This document shows, piece after piece, positions 26,684 to 36,384 of a stretch of 64,000 bases of DNA. The stretch lies in the NCBI RefSeq assembly GCF_014695395.1, contig NZ_JACJOF010000038.1:1-64000 (forward strand), read 5' to 3'. This stretch comes from Nodosilinea sp. FACHB-131. Lineage in GTDB: Bacteria > Cyanobacteriota > Cyanobacteriia > Phormidesmidales > Phormidesmidaceae. Position 1 is the stretch's first letter. Every line of letters starts with the position of its first letter. Position numbers and translations under genes: made by a program. The notes below the pieces were generated by a model. The model had not been told where the DNA came from, made no database searches, and was given only the letters and a program-made list of their open reading frames with translations.

Positions 26684-26926
26684 ATGGGCACCTTAAAAGT
26701 TTATTGCGACGAGGTTGGTAAAACGCTTACAGTCTGGTTTGGCATCCCCGCTGAGGAATTTGTTGCTACGGAAACGGGTGAAGAGGTGCTGCCGATTAAA
26801 AACTAAGCGGACACGGGGATTGGGTTTGAATGGTTGAACTACGAGCTAGCAGCGGGTAGTTCAACTTCATCAGCACATAGATGGTTTTCTAAAAACAACC
26901 TTGCTCCAAATTCAAAAACTACTTAA
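26684..26926 (+). pseudogene. DUF2283-like small protein with in-frame stop
   Basis: The frame MGTLKVYCDEVGKTLTVWFG...EEVLPIKN ends at TAA (26804-26806). In the same frame it continues ADTGIGFEWLNYEL, which matches the usual DUF2283 ending (G.xIGFExLNY). The stop therefore cuts the domain about 14 residues early. If it is translated, a 40-residue product results. DUF2283 genes often sit near toxin-antitoxin or accessory genes. It lies 12 bases after the BrnA remnant. Confidence 0.6.
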
Positions 26927-27174
26927 TAAGTAGGCTGACGCTGTTGAGATTGTCCTAAATGTAATTCCCTGCTTTTAGAAAAAAATTGTTAAATTGAATC
27001 ATATAACAATTCTTTTAAAGAAATTTTCATCAATTCAACCCTTTGGGCGAGGAGCGATAAGAACTCGTTCGCCCCATATTGATTTCTTTGGCATGTGAAT
27101 TACATCTTTAAAGAGATGTCAAACTCAATTCTAGAATTAAACATCTTGGCAAAAAAATGAAAATCCTTAACTTG
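26927..27174. other. AT-rich gap at the edge of the accessory patch
   Basis: Noticeably richer in A and T than the flanking chromosome, with no coding sequence that I can support. It lies between the decayed small genes and the 3' end of the glycine-zipper pair. No direct repeat or attachment site was recognised. Confidence 0.4.
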
Positions 27175-27741
27175 TTAAGATTTTTTGGTATTACCTGTTT
27201 CCTCGATAATGCTGTTAAGAAGACCATATGCTTCTTCTAAAGTCATTTGGCCATTTTCAATCAACTCTATCAATTCTTGGGCTTGCTCAGCGGTAATTAA
27301 ATCAAGCTGAAGAGGTTCTTTGAGGAAAATAATGAAGGCATTTTTGTTTTCTTCAGTTAGTTTCGTCTTTTGCTCCTCTACCTCAAATTCCTTTAATCTG
27401 TCCTTCAACTTTTGCTTAATTTCTTCCTGTTTACCCTTATCGTATGCTCCACTGGTCGCCAATTTCGTCAGCCCATAAGCAGCAGCACCCCCAGCAATCG
27501 CAGCACCAGCTACTAGAGTTACTGGAGCCGCAACAACCATTCCAAACCCTGTAAGCGCAGTGACTATAGGAATAGGGGCTACGCTAGCTCCAAAAAAAGC
27601 AGCCAATGCTCCAACTCCAGCAGCTCCCATCCCTGCTACACCCATCTCTCCAAGAATTTTAGTGCGGGCACTGGGATTCTTCTCCAGCTTGTCAATGGCT
27701 TCAAGGATGTCTTTCTTGTTAGGCTTCTTCAATTCCGTCAT
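27175..27741 (-). CDS. Glycine-zipper membrane protein (second gene of a pair)
   Basis: A 188-residue protein. A polar Lys-rich start (MTELKKPNKKDILEAIDKLE) is followed by a long Gly/Ala-rich membrane region at about 34-95 (GVAGMGAAGVGALAAFFGAS, then VVAAPVTLVAGAAIAGGAA). A charged helical tail ends in ITAEQAQELIELIENGQMTLEEAYGLL, like a short SHOCT-type oligomerisation helix. Glycine zippers favour packing of helices in membranes, as in pores or channels. I do not recognise a named family. An in-frame ATG six codons upstream is possible. The other gene of the pair starts upstream on the same strand, and both are AT-rich relative to neighbours. Confidence 0.7.
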   Translation of the reverse strand: MTELKKPNKKDILEAIDKLEKNPSARTKILGEMGVAGMGAAGVGALAAFFGASVAPIPIVTALTGFGMVVAAPVTLVAGAAIAGGAAAYGLTKLATSGAYDKGKQEEIKQKLKDRLKEFEVEEQKTKLTEENKNAFIIFLKEPLQLDLITAEQAQELIELIENGQMTLEEAYGLLNSIIEETGNTKKS

Positions 27742-27770
27742 TTTAATTACGTCTTGCAATAATATGAAGT

Positions 27771-28289
27771 TTAGGCAACAAAGGTAACTGCTTGCTGATC
27801 GCCAAAGATCGCGCTTAAGATGTTTGCGAAAAGCTTAAAAAATTCCTTGGCCGTGTCAATAAGGCTCTTGCCAAAATTTGGGATAACCTTATCTAATTCG
27901 TTACCTGCAATTGCTCCTAGGGCAGTAACGGTTAATCCTAAGGCAGTTGCTATAGGTGCTAGAAATTGCCCAACAAAAGGCGTTGAGGTTATTAGCCCTG
28001 CCAATGCAGCACCTAGCACAGCGCCGATTCCTGCCCCAGCAACCAGGAAGAAATGCTCTTCGACAAATTCGAGCAGTTTGATTAAGATTATTTTTCCAAT
28101 ATGAATAACTTTTCCTGCGACTTGCTGCACCTTTAGGAGTAAGTCATGAAGCCTAGCTACTATTTCCTCCGGTAGGCCAAGCTTTTGTATTCTGATATAC
28201 AGCTCTTCGCTGGTCGAAGACTCAGCTTGTTTATTCCAAATTGCGAGTTGTAAGTTAGCTTGGCCTTTGGAAGGTTGTGGACTGGTCAT
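27771..28289 (-). CDS. Glycine-zipper membrane protein (first gene of a pair)
   Basis: A 172-residue protein. An amphipathic helical N-terminal half (EEIVARLHDLLLKVQQVAGK) precedes a hydrophobic Gly/Ala-rich segment at about 92-146 (LVAGAGIGAVLGAALAGLIT, then LGLTVTALGAIAG) and a helical tail. GGAG lies eight bases before the ATG. Its stop is 30 bases before the chosen start of the second gene, so the two are co-transcribed. Both resemble small pore-forming or membrane-disrupting proteins only in general architecture. A two-component membrane system is an inference. The pair lies beside a decayed toxin-antitoxin module. Confidence 0.7.
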   Translation of the reverse strand: MTSPQPSKGQANLQLAIWNKQAESSTSEELYIRIQKLGLPEEIVARLHDLLLKVQQVAGKVIHIGKIILIKLLEFVEEHFFLVAGAGIGAVLGAALAGLITSTPFVGQFLAPIATALGLTVTALGAIAGNELDKVIPNFGKSLIDTAKEFFKLFANILSAIFGDQQAVTFVA

Positions 28290-28458
28290 ATGAGCATCTC
28301 CAATTTCGAAATTCTGATCCCATGCCTTTGCAGGGGCTACCAGACTAAAGCTGGTCTCCTATCACAATTCCCGAAAACTTACCTAGAGACAACATCCGCT
28401 TAGCAACTTCACTAATCTCTAATACTGAGCCTATCAGGCAAAACAAGACGTTTATAAA

Positions 28459-28491
28459 GAAGCCGGGCTTCTTCAAGAAACCCGGCTTCTA
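28459..28491 (-). terminator. Terminator downstream of chlN
   Basis: Perfect ten-base arms AGAAGCCGGG and CCCGGCTTCT with a 13-base loop. On the minus strand it lies 17 bases after the chlN stop and is followed by TTTATAAA. The AGAAGCCGGG...CCCGGCTTCT hairpin is a common cyanobacterial repeat, so it may be an interspersed element used as a terminator. Confidence 0.75.
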
Positions 28492-28508
28492 GTAGTCTTA
28501 TCGCTGCC

Positions 28509-29960
<1,452 letters not shown>

Positions 29961-29972
29961 CTAGTGAAGGAC

Positions 29973-30404
29973 TTATGGCCTGGGTCGATCATCCTCCCTG
30001 CCGCCTGCACCGGAGCAGGCTTCGTCGTCGTAGGCGGGGGAGAGCGGTGGTAGAGCGTCGATGGTCAGTGGCTCGGCTGAAGCCAGAGAAACCTCGGCCT
30101 GAGCGCTACCGGGCAACATCTTGTGTGCCTTTTCTAGCGCTGCTAGCTCCTTCACCGGGCTGATATCTAAACCCAGGGCAGAAATAATGCGATCGGGGTT
30201 GCTGCTTAAATCCACCACCAGGGGTAGCAGGCTGGTCAGGTCAGGCTCTAGGGTGGCCAATGCCCCCAAAATGAAGCCCGACGAGGGTCGCCGCTGCCCG
30301 TTACTGGTTACCCAAATGCCCAGTTTGTCGATCCACTCGCGGTTGTCGCGGTAGTAGGTTAGCCACTTGATTTTGAGCGATCGCCGCAGTTGTTTGCTGT
30401 TCAC
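29973..30404 (-). CDS. DUF5331 family protein (paralogue 2 of the chl cluster)
   Basis: A 143-residue protein with the DUF5331 core: IKWLTYYRDNREWIDKL, then RRPSSGFILGALATLEPDL, then an ALGLDISP ending. The C-terminal 50 residues are low-complexity (DDEACSGAGG). It is a homologue of the next upstream gene; the shared RRPSS motif and spacing are clear by eye. Both sit between chlL and chlN, suggesting an accessory role in dark chlorophyll synthesis. No catalytic residues are evident, and a reference function is not known to me. Confidence 0.8.
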   Translation of the reverse strand: MNSKQLRRSLKIKWLTYYRDNREWIDKLGIWVTSNGQRRPSSGFILGALATLEPDLTSLLPLVVDLSSNPDRIISALGLDISPVKELAALEKAHKMLPGSAQAEVSLASAEPLTIDALPPLSPAYDDEACSGAGGREDDRPRP

Positions 30405-30558
30405 AGATGCCTCGGGCGGGGTTCGCCAACCTCATGTTCAGAGATTGATTAAACCAGAAAACCGCTACCGTCCGAGTCTATCTTGTTGGCTGTATCCCAG
30501 CCCAGAAGTGGAGTTCTACCGGCTAAAAACGGCAGTTCCCGGCCTGGTCTAGATGGGG

Positions 30559-30906
30559 CTACATATCTGGGCTATCGGGCAAGAGCGGCTGCTCGTCGTT
30601 GGCCTCAATGGTTTGAGTATGGTCGGGGTTATCCAGCACCATCTCGGGGTCAAAGTTGAGCCCCAGCACTTCTACCAGCGCGTCCTCGTCAGAGTTGAGC
30701 TTGTAGAAGGGCACCATCAAGTTCGACAGCTTGGGTTCTAGAGCATTCACCACGCCCAACACCAAAAAGGAAGATGGACGGCGACCGCCATCGGGGGTCC
30801 GGACTGAGGTCTGCTGCATTTGCAGCGTCAACCAGGCCCGGTTAGATTGCACGTAGTCCAACCACTTTTGGCGAATGACTTGGGTAAAGTTCTCGAAAAA
30901 GGCCAT
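30559..30906 (-). CDS. DUF5331 family protein (paralogue 1 of the chl cluster)
   Basis: A 115-residue protein of the same family, with IRQKWLDYVQSNRAWLTLQM, RRPSSFLVLGVVNALEPKL and VEVLGLNFDP. The N-terminal helices and the conserved RRPSS loop match its downstream paralogue. The order is chlL, this gene, the second paralogue, chlN. A 154-base gap separates the paralogues, so internal promoters are possible. The genes probably help assemble or stabilise the reductase, which is inference from position only. Confidence 0.8.
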   Translation of the reverse strand: MAFFENFTQVIRQKWLDYVQSNRAWLTLQMQQTSVRTPDGGRRPSSFLVLGVVNALEPKLSNLMVPFYKLNSDEDALVEVLGLNFDPEMVLDNPDHTQTIEANDEQPLLPDSPDM

Positions 30907-31057
30907 AATCCTGACTTTTTGCTAAATCGCTTATCGGTAGCTGCCGAGTTTGCACAGCCGCGTACCGATGATAATGCAGCACTTCAAGATTAGAACTGGT
31001 TCGAGGGGGATTTTTGCAGCAAGGGATTAAGTAGAGTAGGCAATGCCCACCGTGCGC

Positions 31058-31939
31058 TTAAACCATCATCAAATCCATCTCCTCCTTCTCTTGCTGGGGC
31101 GCATCCGCAGGGGGATTGAGATAGAAATCAGATAGCAGGCTAAACAGTTCGCGATCGGCGGCATCCTTGGGCACCACGCCTTCGGGACGAGCCAAGATCT
31201 GGTCGGCAATGTTCAGGTAGTACTGACAGACCGGATCTAGAGCCGGGTCAGTTTCGGCCATCTCAAACACCGTTTTGCCCTTCACCCGCGAGATGCGAAT
31301 GTCTTCGATCAGGGGCAAAATCTCTAGCACCGGCATGGGCACATGCTCGATGTACTTATCAATCAGGTCGCGCTTCGAGGTGCGATTGCCGATCAGCCCT
31401 GCCAATCGCAGGGGGTGAGTGCGAGCTTTCTCCCGCACCGAGGCGGCAATGCGGTTGGCGGCAAATAGCGCGTCAAAACCGTTGTCAGTCACAATCAGGC
31501 AGTAGTCAGAATAGTTTAGCGGGGCTGCAAAGCCACCACAGACCACGTCGCCCAGCACGTCGAAGAGAATGACGTCGTACTCGTCGAAGGCGTTGAGTTC
31601 CTTCAGCAGCTTCACGGTTTCGCCCACTACGTAGCCGCCGCAGCCTGCACCAGCGGGAGGACCGCCCGCCTCAACGCAGTGCACACCGCCGTAGCCCTTA
31701 TAGATCACATCGTCGGCCCACACGTTTTCGTAGTGGAAGTCTTTTTCTTGCAGGGTGTCGATGATGGTGGGAATCAGAAACCCGGTCAGGGTAAAGGTGC
31801 TGTCGTGCTTGGGGTCACAACCAATCTGCAAGACTTTGCGGCCCCGCTTGGCCAGGGCCACCGAGATGTTGCAGCTGGTGGTGGACTTACCAATGCCCCC
31901 TTTCCCGTACACAGAAAGCTTGAGAGTCTGGTGATCCAT
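31058..31939 (-). CDS. chlL: Light-independent protochlorophyllide reductase iron-sulfur ATP-binding protein
   Basis: A 293-residue NifH-like protein. The P-loop is GKGGIGKST at residues 12-20. The 4Fe-4S cluster cysteines lie in [17 protein letters not shown] and in DVVCGGFA. The [10 protein letters not shown] motif and the GCDPKHD switch are intact. The dimer hydrolyses ATP and passes electrons to ChlN-ChlB. I use [15 protein letters not shown] as start; an upstream ATG would add 18 atypical residues. It heads a minus-strand cluster with two DUF5331 genes and chlN. No regulatory site is certain. Confidence 0.97.
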   Translation of the reverse strand: MDHQTLKLSVYGKGGIGKSTTSCNISVALAKRGRKVLQIGCDPKHDSTFTLTGFLIPTIIDTLQEKDFHYENVWADDVIYKGYGGVHCVEAGGPPAGAGCGGYVVGETVKLLKELNAFDEYDVILFDVLGDVVCGGFAAPLNYSDYCLIVTDNGFDALFAANRIAASVREKARTHPLRLAGLIGNRTSKRDLIDKYIEHVPMPVLEILPLIEDIRISRVKGKTVFEMAETDPALDPVCQYYLNIADQILARPEGVVPKDAADRELFSLLSDFYLNPPADAPQQEKEEMDLMMV

Positions 31940-32606
31940 AGGGGAAAATACTCGTCTAGGGCGGATAGAGCCAAACCCAGGTCCAGGGGCCATCTGTTTG
32001 GATAGATGTTCTACCCGCTGGACGTGGATCGGCTGGTCAACAAATAGGGTCTACGCAGTTGACTACGCGGCCCAAGGTGTTTCGGCTGTTTGGATTATGA
32101 CGACACCGCCTAGGCATTGGGAAGGGGGAGTGAGAATAGACAGCCCCGCAAAATCAATTCAAAGCCTGCTGAGCTTAACCGAGGAATGTCCTGACTGCAA
32201 AAATGGCTATTAAAAGCCTTTAAAGCATCAGATCAAAATTTAGGTTCTGACTTCTATTAATACAGAACAATAGCAAATAAGAGAATCTTAAATCTTCTGG
32301 GGCACTGGGCATTCTGAAACGCTTGTCTGTAGGCAGCTTGGATCGTTGAGAGAGGGTTGAATCTAAGGGATCGCCTGTCTGAGAGTGGGCTTTGGGGGAT
32401 GAGGGAGGCGATCGCACCCCAAATAGCGACCAGTCTTTGCCGCGCGCGCTTCCCAAACCGCTGCTGCCACCAAACCCCAAGCGATCTTTCTATACATTCG
32501 TAAACTTTCCAATCCATGCAACGGAATGTAACGGTTGTTGCACAGGATAGAGGCATCGGTCGTTCGGCGGGGGCGACAGCAAGCCGATATTTCCGTAGCG
32601 CAGGGT
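31940..32606. other. Gap upstream of chlL
   Basis: About 670 bases. It must hold the chlL promoter, on the minus strand. Two overlapping minus-strand frames at 32220-32556 have no family resemblance and are not called. No repeats or terminators are convincing. Confidence 0.4.
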
Positions 32607-33116
32607 CTAGTTTTCCTCAGCGATCAGATCGCTGGGTTCGCCAGGGAAGAATTTAGCATCCAGCACTTTGGTCAGGCTGTAGGGGCATTGGGAGGGAAAG
32701 GTGCTGCTGGGCAAATTGGTTTCGCCCGCAGCGAGTTCAATTCCCTTGATATAGGCTTTACCAAAGGCTTCGGCTAGATAAGGTTTGAGGCTAGGGTTAT
32801 CGTCTAGCAAGTCAGCGATATCTAGCCGTTGAATACGTAAGGTGGCTAGCCAACTGCGGCTGCGCCCCTGGGGCTGGTAGTGCCATTTCAATAGATGCCC
32901 AATCAGTATGCTGAGGCGATTGCGAAGTTCCTGGCGCTGCTGTTTGCCCAAGGATTCGATTTCCTCAATTAAATTGGGTAGGTCAAGCTGGCTCCAGGCC
33001 TGATGGCGAAGCAGTTCTGCCTGAGCCTGAGTCCAAGCGTAGAAGTCTTCGGCGTAGAGATTGCCGACGGCCACAGCCTGACCTGTAGGAGTTGAGTCGA
33101 TTTTGGACATAGACAA
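32607..33116 (-). CDS. DUF29 family protein
   Basis: A 169-residue protein with the DUF29 pattern: NLYAEDFYAWTQAQAELLRH, LDLPNLIEEIESLGKQQRQ and HLLKWHYQPQGRSRSWLATL. The family is common and multi-copy in cyanobacteria, and its function is not known to me. The alpha-helical fold and frequent duplication suggest an accessory role. An alternative start two codons downstream (MSKIDSTP) is possible. No operon partner is evident. Confidence 0.85.
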   Translation of the reverse strand: MSMSKIDSTPTGQAVAVGNLYAEDFYAWTQAQAELLRHQAWSQLDLPNLIEEIESLGKQQRQELRNRLSILIGHLLKWHYQPQGRSRSWLATLRIQRLDIADLLDDNPSLKPYLAEAFGKAYIKGIELAAGETNLPSSTFPSQCPYSLTKVLDAKFFPGEPSDLIAEEN

Positions 33117-33197
33117 AGGCCTAGGGCGGTCCCATTTCCACCATTCTAAGCCGCTGTTTAAAGCAGGAGACGATCGCTAGTGATGGCCCTAATACCG

Positions 33198-33803
33198 TTA
33201 CTTGCCCAGCAGTATGGAGGCTAAGCTACCCGCCCTTTCAAGGTCGATTTGAGATGCGATCGCCATCACCCGCCGACCGTCAACCTGCAGCGTGGTTGCC
33301 TCAATGGTGCGGAGTACGTCGATTAGGGTGAGCTGGCCGGTGGCTGCCGTATCTAAAACGGCGTTGCGCAGCAGCTCCCAGCCAGGGGTATCGTTATCAG
33401 AAAACTCAATGGTCGTGGCTAGCAGCCGCCAGAGAAACTGCCCGGCGAAGGTGTCCGACATTTCTCGCACGGTGTCTACATCCACCAGCACGTTCTGGGT
33501 TAGCACTTGGCGGGCCTGCTCTTCCTCAATGCGAAGCACGTTGAGCAGCAGCTGTAGGTCGCGGCTAGCAATGCCTGTAGTGGCGAATGATTCTAAGTCG
33601 CTGACAGAAATGGGCGGCGCTTCTAACGACCCGTAGGTGATGTGAATGTCTTCTGCGGCGCTGGCCTGGGGTGTGGCTATGGCCAGCCCAGCTAAGGAGG
33701 TCGCCATTAGAGCCAGCGCAGTGACGCTGTGGCCGAAGCGTTGCCCTAGCGCCAAAGATAGTGAAGACAGCTGATTGGTGGCCTGCCAGAATTGGTGCAT
33801 CAT
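33198..33803 (-). CDS. DUF1400 domain protein without a hydrolase domain
   Basis: A 201-residue exported protein. A signal peptide (ALALMATSLAGLAIATPQASA) is followed by the DUF1400 domain, HITYGSLEAPPISVSDLESF, in which the residues after AEDIHITYG are typical. DUF1400 normally sits before an alpha/beta hydrolase in cyanobacterial lipases; no GxSxG nucleophile is present here, so this is a stand-alone domain. The start MMHQFW avoids overlap with the divergent nucleotidyltransferase gene, 67 bases away. A longer frame would run over it. Confidence 0.75.
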   Translation of the reverse strand: MMHQFWQATNQLSSLSLALGQRFGHSVTALALMATSLAGLAIATPQASAAEDIHITYGSLEAPPISVSDLESFATTGIASRDLQLLLNVLRIEEEQARQVLTQNVLVDVDTVREMSDTFAGQFLWRLLATTIEFSDNDTPGWELLRNAVLDTAATGQLTLIDVLRTIEATTLQVDGRRVMAIASQIDLERAGSLASILLGK

Positions 33804-33870
33804 GCTTAGCCCACGCCTACTACCAGGATAATTAAGGACGATTGATTCGCCGTCGAGGTTCCCGATTCCG

Positions 33871-34695
33871 ATGCCTACATCGCTACCCACCATTGGTTTA
33901 ATTCCCGCCGCTGGGCAAGGCACGCGCATTTCACCCTTGCCGATGAGCAAAGAACTATTTCCGATTGGTTTTCGCATGCTAACGAATCAATCGGGGCCTC
34001 GCCCCAAGGTGGTGTGCCACTATTTGCTGGAAAAAATGCGGCGGGCCGGGGTGGAGCAGGCGTTTTTCATTCTGCGGTCCGGTAAGTGGGATATCCCCAA
34101 CTTTTTGGGTGATGGGGCCGATTTAGGCATGCACCTGAGCTACTTGACGGTGCATGTGCCCTTTGGGGTGCCCTTCAGCCTCAACCAGGCCTACCCTTTT
34201 TTACGCGGGGCAACGGTGGTGCTTGGTTTTCCAGATATTCTATTTGAGCCGGGAGATGCTTATCAGGTGTTGCTGGAGCGGCTGCACGGCGGCACAGCGG
34301 ATGTGGTGCTGGGGCTGTTTCCTACCGATCAGCCGGAGAAGGTGGGGGTGGTCGATTTTGACGAGAGCGGCGTAGTGCGGGGCATTTACGAAAAGTCTGG
34401 CCTGACTCATCTGCCCTACATGTGGGCGATCGCCGCCTGGCGGCCCAGCTTCTCAGACTTTTTGCATGGGTTTGTGCGCGATCGCCAGCAGGCTCTGATC
34501 GGCACCCAAATTCCCCAGCATCTAACTATCCTGCCGCCCTACACTGAAGTCCCGATTGGGGATGTCATGCAGGCGGCGTTGGCGTCGGGTTTGCGGATAG
34601 AGGCACAGCCCTTTACCCAGGGCAGCTATCTGGATATTGGCACTCCAGAAAACTTAGCCAGAGCCATTCAGCAGCATCCGTTCCCGGTGGGTTAG
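33871..34695 (+). CDS. Sugar-phosphate nucleotidyltransferase-like protein
   Basis: A 274-residue NTP-transferase. It opens GLIPAAGQGTRISPLPMSKELFPIG, which contains the phosphate-binding G-x-G-T-R signature and the Lys that contacts the sugar phosphate. GFPDILFEPGDAYQVLLERL carries the expected metal-binding Asp region, and SYLDIGTPENL is the usual C-terminal motif. Members make NDP-sugars from NTP and a sugar 1-phosphate. The sugar is not predictable; the downstream exopolysaccharide locus is 8 kb away on the opposite strand. Single gene, convergent with the DUF760 gene. Confidence 0.88.
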   Translation: MPTSLPTIGLIPAAGQGTRISPLPMSKELFPIGFRMLTNQSGPRPKVVCHYLLEKMRRAGVEQAFFILRSGKWDIPNFLGDGADLGMHLSYLTVHVPFGVPFSLNQAYPFLRGATVVLGFPDILFEPGDAYQVLLERLHGGTADVVLGLFPTDQPEKVGVVDFDESGVVRGIYEKSGLTHLPYMWAIAAWRPSFSDFLHGFVRDRQQALIGTQIPQHLTILPPYTEVPIGDVMQAALASGLRIEAQPFTQGSYLDIGTPENLARAIQQHPFPVG

Positions 34696-34727
34696 TCAGG
34701 GCAAAGGGAGCGGAAGCCAGGCTAGCC

Positions 34728-35096
34728 CTAATCGTCGAAGTCGAGATCGTCAGAGCCGAAGTCAGCCCCAAAGAGGGACCCCGACACGGTGTGCTCTAGC
34801 TCCATGCGCTGCTCCATCTGGCGGAGAAAGTAGCCAGTCATCATGGCGGAGGCTAGCAGCCCGGCTAGATTTTCGCGATCGGTGGTGACTTGGACGTTGA
34901 ATCCGTCCCCTGGCAGCACACCGACTAACCCCTGCACGTTGTGGGCAATAATCTGCTTGATTTCACCGCTGACTGCCTGGGCCACCCGAGTGAGCACTTC
35001 TGGAGATTGGTGCTGGAGATATTTAAGCAACTCATTGGGGTGGTCGCTATTGGCCGACATGCTAATGAATTCAGTATCTTCAGGGTTAAATACCAT
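34728..35096 (-). CDS. DUF760 family protein
   Basis: A 122-residue protein of the cyanobacterial/plastid DUF760 family. It has a core HPNELLKYLQHQSPEVLTRV followed by the conserved YFLRQMEQRMELE helix and an acidic tail (GSDDLDFDD). DUF760 proteins are soluble; a role is not known to me. The start MVFNPEDTEF is typical. It is convergent with the nucleotidyltransferase gene, 32 bases away. Confidence 0.85.
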   Translation of the reverse strand: MVFNPEDTEFISMSANSDHPNELLKYLQHQSPEVLTRVAQAVSGEIKQIIAHNVQGLVGVLPGDGFNVQVTTDRENLAGLLASAMMTGYFLRQMEQRMELEHTVSGSLFGADFGSDDLDFDD

Positions 35097-35360
35097 AGAA
35101 TCTCAAAGACCTTTGGTCACAACGTAGGCGACGGCGAGTACCAAATATTGGGGTGATAAAATCCATGCAACAAGGGCAACCCCTGGCCTGCCTATACCTA
35201 CTAATATTCCCGATGATAGCGTAACGAATCGTGTAATATTGCGTCGGCGCAGTCGCTTGGGTTCACGCTGTTTGACTCAAACCCAGTCTAGAAGGCGATT
35301 TGACGCGCAGCAGCCGCGATTATTGTCTTTACAATAGTTTGATGGCATCGGCGAGGAGCG

Positions 35361-35924
35361 TTACGAGGCTTCCTCGATTTCGGACTCAAACTCGAGTTCA
35401 TCCCCATCGTTAGCATCTGTCTCTGCCATGGCGGGGGCGGTTGAACTTTTAGGTCGGAGCTGGGGCAGCGCATCAATTTCGAAGTGTTGATAAAACTTGT
35501 CGGTGACCTGGACTAAGGACGATCGCCCCTCGGCCTGGCGGCGCTTGCGCACAAAGCCCTGGGCGACTAGCTCTGGCACGTGCTGGTAGACGCCGGAACC
35601 GCGGAGATCGACGAGGTCGGTTTGGCTGATGGGACCTTTGAGGGCGATCGCCGCCAGCGTTCGCAGTGCCCCTACTCCCAAATCGATGGGAATCAGTAAA
35701 TCTACTAAAAACCGATAGCGCTCTTTGAGCTGAAGGCAGTAGCCATCGACGGTTTCAACGATCTCTAAGGCTCCGTCCCGGTGGGCATAGTCGTTCATTA
35801 GCTCGATCAGCCCTTCTTCGACGTCTTCGCGATCGCAGCGGGCTAGCTCTGCCAGCTTGGCAATGTCGAGGGGCTGCCCCTTGAGGTACAAAATCGCTTC
35901 AATGGTGGTGGCCAGACCAGGCAT
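35361..35924 (-). CDS. scpB: Segregation and condensation protein B
   Basis: A 187-residue protein with two winged-helix domains. It begins LATTIEAILYLKGQPLDIAKLAELA, and residues about 85-145 (LRTLAAIALKGPISQTDLVDLRGS) form the second wing. ScpB dimers bind ScpA and the SMC ATPase in the chromosome-segregation complex. The C-terminal stretch is Glu/Asp-rich. scpA and smc are not in this window. The gap downstream is short and unremarkable. Confidence 0.92.
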   Translation of the reverse strand: MPGLATTIEAILYLKGQPLDIAKLAELARCDREDVEEGLIELMNDYAHRDGALEIVETVDGYCLQLKERYRFLVDLLIPIDLGVGALRTLAAIALKGPISQTDLVDLRGSGVYQHVPELVAQGFVRKRRQAEGRSSLVQVTDKFYQHFEIDALPQLRPKSSTAPAMAETDANDGDELEFESEIEEAS

Positions 35925-36009
35925 AGATTGTCAGTACCCTGAAACCATCCTCAAGCCTAACGCCGATTGTGGGAAACGGCTGATTTGGGGAGGTAAGACA
36001 ATCCATGTA

Positions 36010-36030
36010 AGGGCAAACGTCGTTTGCCCT
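36010..36030. repeat. Perfect palindrome AGGGCAAACG-T-CGTTTGCCCT
   Basis: Ten-base perfect arms around one base, in the scpB-ABC gap. A degenerate relative (GGGGCAAACAACCGCTTGTCCC) lies near 61937. Typical of short cyanobacterial intergenic repeats. Confidence 0.7.
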
Positions 36031-36099
36031 GCCGAATGGGTTCACTCAGCAAGATTTGGTGGGTGCGGTGCACAGTTAGGGGCAAAGCCAGATCTGCCG

Positions 36100-36123
36100 C
36101 TGGGGCCATTTCGCTGGCCCCAG
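36100..36123. repeat. Hairpin CTGGGGCCA-N6-TGGCCCCAG
   Basis: Perfect nine-base arms with a TTTCGC loop. It begins a cluster of strong stem-loops in this gap. Confidence 0.7.
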
Positions 36124-36134
36124 ACCCCCGTCTC

Positions 36135-36156
36135 GAAGGGCGTTCCGCCGCCCTTC
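36135..36156. repeat. Hairpin GAAGGGCG-N6-CGCCCTTC
   Basis: Perfect eight-base arms, 11 bases after the previous hairpin, on the same side. The pair could form a compact structured RNA or a mobile element end. Confidence 0.65.
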
Positions 36157-36253
36157 ACCCCACGGAAAGGAGTAACCGATCATCGGTTTAAACCTATATT
36201 TTGCAAAGTGGTTGATTAGAGGCTTAAGGCTCCTATAAGAACAGGCTTCGTAG

Positions 36254-36277
36254 GGTGCATTCGCGCAGCAATGCACC
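36254..36277. repeat. Palindrome GGTGCATT-N8-AATGCACC
   Basis: Perfect eight-base arms; the flank CGTAG...ATCT is common to cyanobacterial TAGGGTGCATT repeats. A related GTAGGGTGGGCA copy follows near 36305. Confidence 0.65.
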
Positions 36278-36384
36278 ATCTAAAGAGCTTATAAAAGTAG
36301 CCACCGTAGGGTGGGCACTGCTCACCATTGGGGAGAAAGTTTTCTAAAAGTCGCCTTATAGAAGCAATGCACCGTCATCAAGCT

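Noticed and set aside
32220..32556. Two overlapping minus-strand frames upstream of chlL
   Set aside because: They overlap each other in different frames, and neither shows a family resemblance or a ribosome-binding site.
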